A DNA stretch of 6,066 nt from Pseudomonadota bacterium (lineage in GTDB: Bacteria; Pseudomonadota; Gammaproteobacteria; Burkholderiales; SG8-39): NCBI GenBank assembly GCA_021847125.1, contig JAJZUK010000087.1:1-6066 (forward strand). Direction: 5' to 3'. Position 1 is the stretch's first letter. Every line of letters starts with the position of its first letter. Positions 1 through 5,793 of the stretch are shown one piece after another. The notes under the pieces are model-generated. The model was given only the letters and a program-made list of their open reading frames with translations, searched no databases and was not told the origin of the DNA. The position numbers and the translations under genes were made by a program.

Positions 1-975
1 GCCGCTGCCTTCGCCCAGGCGCATGCCCAGCGCGAGCACTGGCTCGGCGCCGAGCAAGTCCATCATGCGTCTGTGTCCTGCCTCGGCCGAGAGATGCGCG
101 AACACGCAATACTCGAGCACCGCGGGATGGAGCCGGCTCGCCACCAGCAGCGCGCTGCCGGCGATAAAGCCGTCCACCAGAACCACCATCCGTGCCTCGG
201 CCGCGGCGAGGAAGGCCCCCACCATCATCGCGATCTCGAAACCGCCGTACTCGGCGAGCGCTTCGAGCGGCGCCAACGCGCCCGGACGGCGCGCCGAGGC
301 ACGCGCGAGGATCCCCTGCTTGCGCGCCAGTCCCGCGTCGTCGATGCCCGTGCCGCGCCCGACGCACTCGGTGAGCGGTATGCCGCCGACGCGATGCAGC
401 AGCAGCGATGCCGACGCGGTGTTGCCTATGCCCATCTCGCCGAAGCCGATGACATTCGTGCCCTGCTCCGCGCATTCGCGCACGAGTTGCGCGCCGATGC
501 GGATCGCCTGTGCGCACTCATCGACGCTCATGGCCGGCTCGTGCACGTAGTTGGCGGTCCCGCGCGCGATCTTGCAGTTGCGCGCACCGCCCTCGGGCGG
601 AAAATCGTGGTTCACCCCGGCGTCGATCACCTGCACCTCCATGCCCGCCTGTCGCGCGAGCACATTGATCGCCGCGCCCCCCGAAAGAAAATTGTGCACC
701 ATTTGCCAGGTGACTTCCTGCGGAAAGGCACTGATGCCCTCTGCCACAGCACCGTGATCGCCGGCGAACAGCAGGATTTGCGGTCGCGCCAGTTGCGGGG
801 ATACAGTTTGCTGAATGAGGCCGATCTGCAGCGCCAGCGTCTCCAGCCGACCGAGCGCACCGAGGGGTTTGGTCTTGCTGTCGATCTTGTCGCGAAGCGC
901 GGTCTCGATAGCGCGCGAGGGCGCCGAAATAGCAAAATCCATGGTTGTTCCCGTTGCTTTCGCAATATTCACCAT
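1..975 (-). CDS. cobT: CobT, nicotinate-nucleotide--dimethylbenzimidazole phosphoribosyltransferase (3' end outside window)
   Basis: This cytoplasmic enzyme transfers the ribose phosphate of nicotinate mononucleotide to 5,6-dimethylbenzimidazole, giving alpha-ribazole phosphate for the lower loop of cobalamin. The minus strand is open from 975 to the left edge (325 codons seen, no stop). Numbered from 975, I see the N-terminal KTKPLGALGRLE stretch (34-45), FAGDHG (70-75), GEMGIGNTA (179-187), GRGTGIDD (206-213), VDGFIAGSA (268-276) and LRLGEGSG at the edge. The Glu of GEG (position 322 here) matches the catalytic base known as E317 in the Salmonella enzyme. Known CobT proteins run about 350 residues, so only a short C-terminal tail is missing. 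I chose the ATG at 975 because AAGGAG lies 4 nt upstream and the codon overlaps the cobO stop, which suggests translational coupling. The in-frame ATG at 942 starts nearer the conserved region but has only a weak GGGA upstream, and remains possible. It is the last gene of the operon seen here. Confidence 0.95.
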   Translation of the reverse strand, partial: MVNIAKATGTTMDFAISAPSRAIETALRDKIDSKTKPLGALGRLETLALQIGLIQQTVSPQLARPQILLFAGDHGAVAEGISAFPQEVTWQMVHNFLSGGAAINVLARQAGMEVQVIDAGVNHDFPPEGGARNCKIARGTANYVHEPAMSVDECAQAIRIGAQLVRECAEQGTNVIGFGEMGIGNTASASLLLHRVGGIPLTECVGRGTGIDDAGLARKQGILARASARRPGALAPLEALAEYGGFEIAMMVGAFLAAAEARMVVLVDGFIAGSALLVASRLHPAVLEYCVFAHLSAEAGHRRMMDLLGAEPVLALGMRLGEGSG

Positions 976-1589
976 TCCACTCCTTTTTGTGCGCGGATGC
1001 CTTGTTGAAATGCGTGCTTGGCCTGCATCATCTCGGTGACGGTGTCGCCCGCCGCGATGATATCGGGCGGAGCAGCCCGCCCGGTCATCACCACATGCTG
1101 CAACGCCGGCCGCTTCCGCACATCGGCCAGCACCTCGCGCACGTCGAGATATCGATACTTGAGCACGATGTTGATCTCGTCCAGAACGACCAAACCCAAG
1201 CGCGGATCGGCCAGCATGCGCTGCGCGTGGACCCAGCCGGCTTCGGCCTTACGCATATCGCGCTCGCGGTCCTGCGTTTCCCAGGTGTAGCCTTCGCCGG
1301 CGATCCGAAATTCCACTTCGTCGGGAAAGCGCCGGAAGAACTGCTCCTCGCCGGTCGGAACCGCGCCCTTGATGAATTGCACCACGCCGACCTTCATGCC
1401 GTGGCCAAGCGCCCGCGCCACCATACCGAAACCCGAACTCGATTTACCCTTGCCGTTGCCAGTCACCACGATGATGACACCCGCGTCGCGCTGCGCCGCG
1501 CTCATTTTTTCATCGACCACCCGCTTCTTGCGCTGCATGCGCGCCTGATGGCGTTCGTCGATGTTCCCATCTTCGTCCTTTGAGATCAT
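969..1589 (-). CDS. cobO: Cob(I)yrinic acid a,c-diamide adenosyltransferase (CobO/BtuR/CobA type)
   Basis: This cytoplasmic enzyme transfers the 5'-deoxyadenosyl group of ATP to the Co(I) atom of corrinoids, making adenosylcobalamin or its precursors. The 206-residue product is close to the usual size (E. coli BtuR is about 196). Visible motifs are the P-loop GNGKGKS (44-50; many relatives end in Thr instead of Ser), the family stretch GEGYTWETQDRERD (98-111), a Walker-B-like VVLDEIN (134-140) and VVMTGRAAP (167-175). The charged N-terminal arm (DERHQARMQRKKRVVDEKM) is usual for the family and folds over the active site in known structures. The frame stays open far upstream, but the ATG at 1589 is the right start: it has GGAG 5 nt upstream, lies 2 nt after the ATPase stop and begins the family-like N-terminus. 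It would adenosylate corrinoid brought in by the preceding transporter genes. The stop overlaps the preferred cobT start. Confidence 0.97.
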   Translation of the reverse strand: MISKDEDGNIDERHQARMQRKKRVVDEKMSAAQRDAGVIIVVTGNGKGKSSSGFGMVARALGHGMKVGVVQFIKGAVPTGEEQFFRRFPDEVEFRIAGEGYTWETQDRERDMRKAEAGWVHAQRMLADPRLGLVVLDEINIVLKYRYLDVREVLADVRKRPALQHVVMTGRAAPPDIIAAGDTVTEMMQAKHAFQQGIRAQKGVEW

Positions 1590-1591
1590 GT

Positions 1592-2365
1592 CTACTCCGC
1601 AATGAACAGTGTTCGGCCGGCCGCTTCGAGGCGCGCCACGCGATGCCCGAACGCGTACGACAAGTCGTGCTCGGTCATCACTTCGCCTATGGGCCCCTGC
1701 CGCACGGTTCCCTGCGGCGTGAGCATCAGGGCGTGGTCGGCAAAACGCGCGGCCAAATTGAGATCGTGCAACGTGAACAGCACAGCTTTGCCGTCGTCGC
1801 GCGCCAGCTTGCCAAGATGCTCCAGAACCAGCACCTGATGATGCAAATCGAGATGCGACACCGGCTCGTCGAGCAGCAACAGCGGCGGGTCCTGGACCAG
1901 AAGCGCCGCCAGTGCCACGCGCTGGCGTTCGCCGCCCGATAGGGTCAACACGTCGCGTTCCTCGAATCCCGCAAGGTCCAGCGCCCGCAACGCGGCGAGG
2001 ACAACCTCCTGGTCGCCCTCGCCCTCCCATTGCCAGCGCGCAAGATACGGATGCCGTCCCAACAGCACAATCTCCTCGACGCTCGCACTGAAGGCATCAT
2101 GCATCGTCTGTGGCAGAAAGCCGCGTACCCGCGCGGCCTCGCCCGGTGGCCAGTCCTCGAGCGCCCGGCCGGCCAGTTGTACCGAGCCGCCTTGCGGCTC
2201 GCGCAAGCCCACCACGGTATGCAGCAGGGTCGTCTTGCCCGCCCCGTTCGGACCGAGCAGGCACCACATCTCGCCGGGATTGAGACAGAAGCTCAGCTCG
2301 CGCACCAGGATCCTCCCGCCCGCCCCCAGCGTCAATCTCCGCACTTCGAGCAGCGGCACGCTCAC
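1592..2365 (-). CDS. btuD: ABC transporter ATP-binding protein, BtuD/FecE type (cobalamin import)
   Basis: This is the ATPase subunit of a type II (binding-protein-dependent) ABC importer, lying on the cytoplasmic face of the inner membrane and driving corrinoid uptake through the adjacent permease. All nucleotide-binding elements are intact in the 257-residue protein: Walker A GPNGAGKT (38-45), Q-loop Gln86, signature LSGGE (142-146), Walker B LLLLDEP (162-168), D-loop SHLD (170-173) and switch His200. Length is normal for FecE/BtuD proteins. The start is a GTG at 2365, supported by a strong AAGGAGG 7 nt upstream and by an in-frame stop a little further upstream. The FecE-like family also imports ferric siderophores. 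Assignment to B12 rests on the flanking btuB, riboswitch and cob genes, so the specificity is inferred. It is separated from the permease by an unusually long 106 nt, but cobO follows after 2 nt. Confidence 0.93.
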   Translation of the reverse strand: MSVPLLEVRRLTLGAGGRILVRELSFCLNPGEMWCLLGPNGAGKTTLLHTVVGLREPQGGSVQLAGRALEDWPPGEAARVRGFLPQTMHDAFSASVEEIVLLGRHPYLARWQWEGEGDQEVVLAALRALDLAGFEERDVLTLSGGERQRVALAALLVQDPPLLLLDEPVSHLDLHHQVLVLEHLGKLARDDGKAVLFTLHDLNLAARFADHALMLTPQGTVRQGPIGEVMTEHDLSYAFGHRVARLEAAGRTLFIAE

Positions 2366-2388
2366 GCCGCCGCCTCCTTTTCTGCCGT

Positions 2389-2411
2389 GACAGTTTCACG
2401 TCCGCACTGTC
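2389..2411. repeat. Inverted repeat, 6-bp arms, 11-nt loop
   Basis: GACAGT at 2389-2394 is the exact reverse complement of ACTGTC at 2406-2411. On the operon strand it would form a hairpin about 10 nt before the ATPase ribosome binding site. No U-tract follows, so it is not a standard terminator. It could affect messenger stability or translation of the ATPase, or be chance. Confidence 0.4.
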
Positions 2412-2442
2412 GGCGGCCGAAGGCATTTGCGGTCGGTCGCGT

Positions 2443-2457
2443 CCCCATTGCATGGGG
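2443..2457. repeat. Inverted repeat, 6-bp arms, 3-nt loop
   Basis: CCCCAT (2443-2448) and ATGGGG (2452-2457) are perfect complements around a 3-nt loop, giving a compact GC-rich hairpin 15 nt after the permease stop codon. No run of U follows on either strand, so simple intrinsic termination is unlikely. A 3'-end stabilising hairpin for the upstream btuB-btuC part of the message is a possible role, by inference only. Confidence 0.45.
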
Positions 2458-2471
2458 CCCCTGCTCCCTGC

Positions 2472-3473
2472 TCATGCCTTCCTCGGATTGCGCATCAACA
2501 GAAACATGAACGCCGGTACCCCGAACAGCGCCGTGATGACCCCCACCGGCAACTGCAACGGAGCGAGCGCAGTGCGTGCCACGGTATCCGCCGCAAGCAG
2601 CAGTGCGCCGCCCGCGAGCGCACTGGCTGGCAGCAATACGCGCTGATCGTTGCCCAACAGGAGGCGTAGCGCATGCGGCACCACCAGCCCCACGAAGCCG
2701 ATGGTGCCGGCGGTCGTTACCGCCAAGGCCGTCGCGATCGAGGCGACCAGGTAAATCGTGTAGCGAAGCGCCGCAACGCGTACGCCGAGGGCATGCGCCA
2801 GCGCCTCGCCGCGCAACAGCACGTTGAGGTCACGTGCCGCCGGATAAATTGCAGCCAGGCAAACCGCGAGCGTCACCAGGGCAGGCGCCCACAATTCGGC
2901 GCCGTTCAGATCGCCCATCAGCCAAAACAACATGCCGCGCAGCTTGGCTTCGGGCGCCAGCGTGAGGATCATGGTAATGAGAGCCGACCATCCGGCGGCA
3001 ATGATCACGCCCGTGAGCAATAGCCGCGGCGAAGCGTCCAGCGCGCCGAACAGCTGCTGGCGCGCGAAGTCCCGTCGCGCCAGCGCAAACACGAGCACGA
3101 TCGCCGCGAGCGCGCCTACCGCCGCGCCGAGATTGACGAACAGCGAACCCAGCCCGGCGAGCATCGCACCCAACGCACCCACCGCCGCGCCGCCGGACAA
3201 GCCCAACACGTACGGGTCGGCGAGAGGATTGCGCAACAGCACTTGCATCAGGGCGCCGGCCAGCGCGAGCAGCCCCCCGGCTGCGAACGCGGCCAGCGCG
3301 CGCGGCAGGCGCAGCTTGAACAGGATCTCGCCGGCGACGCTATCGCCGGGAGCGGCGAGCGCCCGCAGCAGTTCGAGCGGCGCGAGGTGACTGCTGCCGC
3401 TGACGAGAGCGAGCGCGAACGCAGTGAGCGCAACCAGCGCCAGCACCAGCCAGATGAGCATCGCGCGCCGCAA
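2472..3473 (-). CDS. btuC: FecCD-family ABC transporter permease, BtuC type (cobalamin import)
   Basis: This inner-membrane permease would carry corrinoid from the periplasm to the cytoplasm as a dimer with the BtuD-type ATPase. The 333-residue protein is strongly hydrophobic and matches the usual FecCD length and ten-helix pattern; the first helix spans about residues 6-26. Family motifs seen are LRLPRALAA (54-62), RNPLADPYVLGLSGG (81-95), GEALAHALGV (222-231, likely ATPase-coupling region), TIGFVGLVVPHALR (257-270) and LPVGVITALFGVPAFMFLL (308-326). The start is probably the TTG at 3473, because GGAGG lies 4 nt before it. The next in-frame ATG, at 3461, would sit about 16 nt from that site. 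The btuB stop is only 9 nt upstream, so the two are co-transcribed and possibly coupled. Siderophore permeases share this fold, so B12 specificity comes from context. The matching binding protein BtuF is not in the window. Confidence 0.93.
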   Translation of the reverse strand: MRRAMLIWLVLALVALTAFALALVSGSSHLAPLELLRALAAPGDSVAGEILFKLRLPRALAAFAAGGLLALAGALMQVLLRNPLADPYVLGLSGGAAVGALGAMLAGLGSLFVNLGAAVGALAAIVLVFALARRDFARQQLFGALDASPRLLLTGVIIAAGWSALITMILTLAPEAKLRGMLFWLMGDLNGAELWAPALVTLAVCLAAIYPAARDLNVLLRGEALAHALGVRVAALRYTIYLVASIATALAVTTAGTIGFVGLVVPHALRLLLGNDQRVLLPASALAGGALLLAADTVARTALAPLQLPVGVITALFGVPAFMFLLMRNPRKA

Positions 3474-3482
3474 GAGCCCTCC

Positions 3483-5306
3483 CTACTGCTGCCAATTGAG
3501 CGAGACAAACAGTCCGCGGCCTGGCGTGTTGTAGCCGTGCGCGACCTGGTAGTGCTCATCGAAGGCGTTCTCCAAGCGTGCCGCGATGTACGTGTTTTTC
3601 GTCACCGCATGGCGTGCGGTCAGATTGACCACCTTGTAGCCGCCCAGCGTCACCGGTGCACCACTGACGACATTGTTGTCGGGTCGCGCGCTGCCGACGA
3701 TTGCTTCGCCGCCCACGCGCCAGCCGGAAAGCGTGGTATTCACCACCAGGTTGCCGAAATTCTTGCCGCGGCGGCGCAACTGGGCGCCGGTCGCGGTGTC
3801 GATCGGATCCTGCACGGTCAGGCTTGCCCGCATATCCCAGTTGTCGAACTGCCCCGTGTAGCTCATCTCAGTGCCCCCAACCCGTGCGCTCGCCACGTTT
3901 TCCGGCAGATAGGTGAACGGCGGCGCAACCAGTACGGTCTGTATCAGGTTCCGGTACTGGGTGCGGAATTCGGCCACCCGCAGCAGGTGACGGCCCACGG
4001 CGTACTGCAGTCCCAGCTCGTTGCTCTGGGTCTTCTCGGGCTGCAGCTTGGGGTTGCCAAAACCGGGGTAGAACAACTCGTTGAAGGTGGGCGCCCGAAA
4101 TGCACTCGAGCGCATTGCCGTTACTTTCCAGCGCGCGTTGATATCGTAACCGTAGCCTGCAAGCCAGGTGTCGGCATCGCCGAAGTCCGAATAACGGTCA
4201 CGGCGGGTACCTGCCTGAAACTGACTCGCGCCGACGCGGCCGTTGTAAGCAAGCATCATACTGCGCACATCCCGGGTGGTATAGGCGTAGGCGGTGGTAC
4301 TGTCCACCCGCTGCTTCTGCTCTTCCAGGCTGGCAGTTACGACATGCTCCTTAGCCAGGCTGAAATCGTTTTGCCACTGGTATTGCGTGTTCTTGGTGTT
4401 GAACCGCGTGGGCGTCCCGCCGTTCGTAAAGGTCTTCGACTCGTCTGTGCCCTGCGCGATGGATAAGTGCGACTTCCAGAAAGAGTTGAACCGGTTGTCC
4501 GAGTAGAGCGCGTAAGTCGACAAGGTGTCGTTCAAGCTGTCGCGTTCGGTGGGTGTGCCGAAAGCGTTGTCGAATTGGACCTTGCCGGCGCTTTGGTAAG
4601 CGCGTAACCCGATCTCATGACCCGCGGCAAGGCGCTGCGCGATCTGGCCTGAAACGCTGAGGTTGTGGTAGCCGTCATTGTCCGGATTGGCTTTGGGCGC
4701 CTGCTGCGTGTTGATCGCCGAAAAACCGTTGGTCTGGAACTGCGAAACATTCAGGCTGAAGCGTGTGTCCTCCACGCTACCGCTGTAACCGGCCGAGGCG
4801 CGATGGGTGCCGCGCGAGCCGGCCATCATCTGCGCTTCAGCATGGGGGGCGCCGTGCCCCTGTTTCGTGAAGATCTGGATTACACCGCCGATGGCATTGG
4901 CGCCGTACAGCGCCGAGACGTTGCCGCGCACGACCTCTACCCGCTCGACCTGGTCCAGCATTACGTTTTCGATCGAAGTGGTCCCAAGCGTGGCTGAGCC
5001 GACGCGTACGCCGTCGATCAAAATCAGCACCTGCTGGCCATCTCCACCGCGCATGAAAATGCTGCTCGAGGTGCCAATACCCCCGTTTTGCACAAACTCG
5101 AAGCCGGCTTCGCGGGCCAGCAGACTGGGTAGATCGACGGCCTGCGATTCGCGAATATCTTTTTGCGTGATTACGGTGGTATGAGAAATAGTGTCGGTCA
5201 ACTGTTGGTCGAGCCGCGAGGCGGTGACCACTACCGCGTCTTCCTGTGCAAATGCTTGCGTCGCCAGCGCCAGCGTGATAGCGGAAATAAATGATTTGAA
5301 TTGCAT
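3483..5306 (-). CDS. btuB: BtuB, TonB-dependent outer-membrane vitamin B12 receptor
   Basis: This outer-membrane gated channel binds cobalamin and passes it to the periplasm using energy from TonB/ExbBD. The 607-residue length is close to E. coli BtuB (about 614 as precursor). The protein has a signal peptide (MQFKSFISAITLALATQAFA, likely cleaved after residue 20). A TonB box, EDAVVVTASR (22-31), follows directly and resembles the DTLVVTANR of E. coli. The plug domain runs from about 40 to 150, including IFMRGGDGQQVLILIDGVRV (83-102) and VERVEVVRGNVSALYGANAIGGVIQIF (120-146). A 22-strand-type barrel fills the rest. The C-terminus ends LNWQQ, so the customary aromatic residue is third from the end rather than last. 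The start at 5306 is set by the signal peptide and by GGGGGA 5 nt upstream. The frame is open to 5474, but that extension reads through the riboswitch. Expression is probably repressed by adenosylcobalamin through the upstream riboswitch. Confidence 0.97.
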   Translation of the reverse strand: MQFKSFISAITLALATQAFAQEDAVVVTASRLDQQLTDTISHTTVITQKDIRESQAVDLPSLLAREAGFEFVQNGGIGTSSSIFMRGGDGQQVLILIDGVRVGSATLGTTSIENVMLDQVERVEVVRGNVSALYGANAIGGVIQIFTKQGHGAPHAEAQMMAGSRGTHRASAGYSGSVEDTRFSLNVSQFQTNGFSAINTQQAPKANPDNDGYHNLSVSGQIAQRLAAGHEIGLRAYQSAGKVQFDNAFGTPTERDSLNDTLSTYALYSDNRFNSFWKSHLSIAQGTDESKTFTNGGTPTRFNTKNTQYQWQNDFSLAKEHVVTASLEEQKQRVDSTTAYAYTTRDVRSMMLAYNGRVGASQFQAGTRRDRYSDFGDADTWLAGYGYDINARWKVTAMRSSAFRAPTFNELFYPGFGNPKLQPEKTQSNELGLQYAVGRHLLRVAEFRTQYRNLIQTVLVAPPFTYLPENVASARVGGTEMSYTGQFDNWDMRASLTVQDPIDTATGAQLRRRGKNFGNLVVNTTLSGWRVGGEAIVGSARPDNNVVSGAPVTLGGYKVVNLTARHAVTKNTYIAARLENAFDEHYQVAHGYNTPGRGLFVSLNWQQ

Positions 5307-5423
5307 GACTTTCCCCCGCCGCCAGCGTCCCCGCAGGCGGCACAACAAAAACAACAAAGGAAACGCGGGGGAGAGCAGAACCGCAACCGGCGCACCGCTT
5401 CCCCGCAGTGTTTCCACCTGTCG
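5307..5423 (-). promoter_or_regulatory. Riboswitch expression platform and btuB ribosome binding site
   Basis: This leader lies between the aptamer and the btuB ATG. The ribosome binding site is GGGGGA (5317-5312 on the minus strand). Its segment GCGGGGGA (5319-5312) is an exact 8-nt complement of UCCCCCGC (5372-5365), so a long-range helix could hide it. The same upstream segment can instead pair with GCGGGG (5406-5401), giving a hairpin followed by a U-rich stretch (5363-5341) that resembles a weak intrinsic terminator. A third local helix, GCCGCC/GGCGGC (5341-5336 with 5323-5318), touches the edge of the ribosome binding site. Translational control by sequestration is the simplest reading, and early termination is a second possibility. 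The pairings are seen directly; their use is inferred. Confidence 0.6.
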
Positions 5424-5623
5424 CGCAAGGCCGGTCTCCGGGCTCGTGGGATTGGATCTGTCGCCTTCCCGCAAGCGCGAGCTTGCAGTGGCGTAGAGAC
5501 AGACCCGCGCTCACCTACCGTTGCGGGGGCAGCACAGGCTTTCGGCGTAGCTACACGCGGTACCTGTTTCCCGTTTCACCCGCCTGCGGGAAGCGCTGGC
5601 GGACACCTCGAACGAGTGTTGCG
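5424..5623 (-). promoter_or_regulatory. Cobalamin (adenosylcobalamin) riboswitch aptamer
   Basis: The minus strand carries the hallmark elements of the B12 riboswitch in the right order upstream of btuB: GGGTGAAACGGGAAACAGGT, then CTGCCCCCGCAACGGTAGG, and finally the B12 box GAGCCCGGAGACCGGCC (5445-5429). CGCAA (5623-5619) and TTGCG (5428-5424) could close the P1 helix, which sets the approximate ends. Between core and B12 box is an optional arm with paired segments CTGT/ACAG, CGCC/GGCG and GCAAGC/GCTTGC (5486-5481 with 5476-5471). The L5 region is larger than in E. coli btuB and contains a small extra hairpin (GCGT...ACGC). Ligand binding should lower expression of the downstream btu-cob operon, as known for this family. 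Confidence 0.95.
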
Positions 5624-5704
5624 ATATTACACGCTATCGCGCCCGGCTGCCGCCCCTGCGCCGGCAAAATGACCAAGCCTGGAAATACCGCGCGGAGTCA
5701 ATGA

Positions 5705-5720
5705 AATAAGCTGGCTTATT
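5705..5720. repeat. Perfect dyad AATAAGC-TG-GCTTATT
   Basis: Seven-base arms (5705-5711 and 5714-5720) are exact reverse complements around 2 nt, and with a single bulged base the symmetry extends to TGA/TCA on the outside. It lies a few bases from the leftward TTGACT and about 40 nt before the rightward -35. The short spacer fits an operator for a dimeric regulator better than an RNA hairpin, and there is no U-run for termination. The regulator is unknown. Confidence 0.5.
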
Positions 5721-5757
5721 CATCATGGAAAGAGCTTTGAGAGTTGCCTGTTATTAC

Positions 5758-5787
5758 TTGACTCGGCACAATTTTTGAAATTATAGT
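5758..5787 (+). promoter_or_regulatory. Sigma-70-type promoter for the small coiled-coil gene and zapA
   Basis: TTGACT (5758-5763) matches five of six bases of the -35 consensus. TATAGT (5782-5787) matches five of six of the -10, with an 18-nt spacer that is AT-rich in its second half. Transcription would be expected to begin about 7 nt after the -10, which falls on the A of the ATG at 5794. The resulting message would have little or no 5' leader. Confidence 0.7.
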
Positions 5788-5793
5788 GCGGTG

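Larger units (their letters stand above)
2366..2471 (-). other. Permease-ATPase spacer in the btu operon
   Basis: This 106-nt stretch is the only sizeable gap among the operon genes. I see no plausible gene in it. It holds the AAGGAGG ribosome binding site of the ATPase gene (about 2373-2379) and two perfect short inverted repeats (2389-2411 and 2443-2457). An ATG on the minus strand at 2453 opens a frame of 118 codons, but that frame runs out of phase through the ATPase gene, is arginine-rich and resembles nothing known. It is most likely a shadow. Confidence 0.6.
5624..5793. other. Divergent intergenic region between the btu-cob operon and the zapA-side genes
   Basis: This stretch of about 170 nt has no gene. 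It holds a rightward promoter (5758-5787), a 16-bp dyad (5705-5720) and a TTGACT on the minus strand (5701-5696) that could be the -35 of the leftward operon. No good -10 lies 15-19 nt downstream of that TTGACT. A perfect TATAAT also occurs on the minus strand (5785-5780) but has no matching -35. GAGTCAA (5695-5701) and TTGACTC (5758-5764) are exact reverse complements, so the two -35-like hexamers are placed symmetrically around the centre. The half nearest the riboswitch is GC-rich and otherwise featureless. Confidence 0.6.

Noticed and set aside
73..1008. Plus-strand open frame of 311 codons opposite cobT and the end of cobO
   Set aside because: It lies opposite clear cobT coding sequence with catalytic motifs. 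The translation is rich in Arg, His and Ala with no recognisable domain, as expected from the complement of a GC-rich gene.
1590..2030. N-terminal extension of CobO to 2030
   Set aside because: The extension runs antiphase through the ATPase gene and is Arg/Gly-rich. The ATG at 1589 has a ribosome binding site and gives the family-length protein.
2097..2453. 118-codon minus-strand frame starting in the permease-ATPase spacer
   Set aside because: It overlaps most of the ATPase N-terminal half in another frame, is Arg/Ala-rich, has no motif, and its ATG lies inside a hairpin.
2443..2457. Intrinsic terminator after the permease gene
   Set aside because: The hairpin is good but no U-tract follows on either strand, and strong translation signals continue downstream.
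3243..4466. Plus-strand open frame of 407 codons opposite btuB and the permease gene
   Set aside because: It is the complement of two confidently assigned genes, has no ribosome binding site or family motif, and follows from high-GC codon bias.
5307..5474. N-terminal extension of BtuB to 5474
   Set aside because: It would translate the riboswitch B12 box and leader. The signal peptide and ribosome binding site fix the start at 5306.
5471..5486. GC-rich perfect hairpin considered as a separate terminator or repeat
   Set aside because: It lies between the riboswitch core and the B12 box and fits the variable peripheral arm of the aptamer.
5780..5785. Perfect TATAAT on the minus strand as the btu operon promoter
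   Set aside because: No -35-like hexamer lies at 16-18 nt (GAATTC or neighbours) and no extended -10 TG is present. It overlaps the better supported rightward -10 and is probably a by-product of it.
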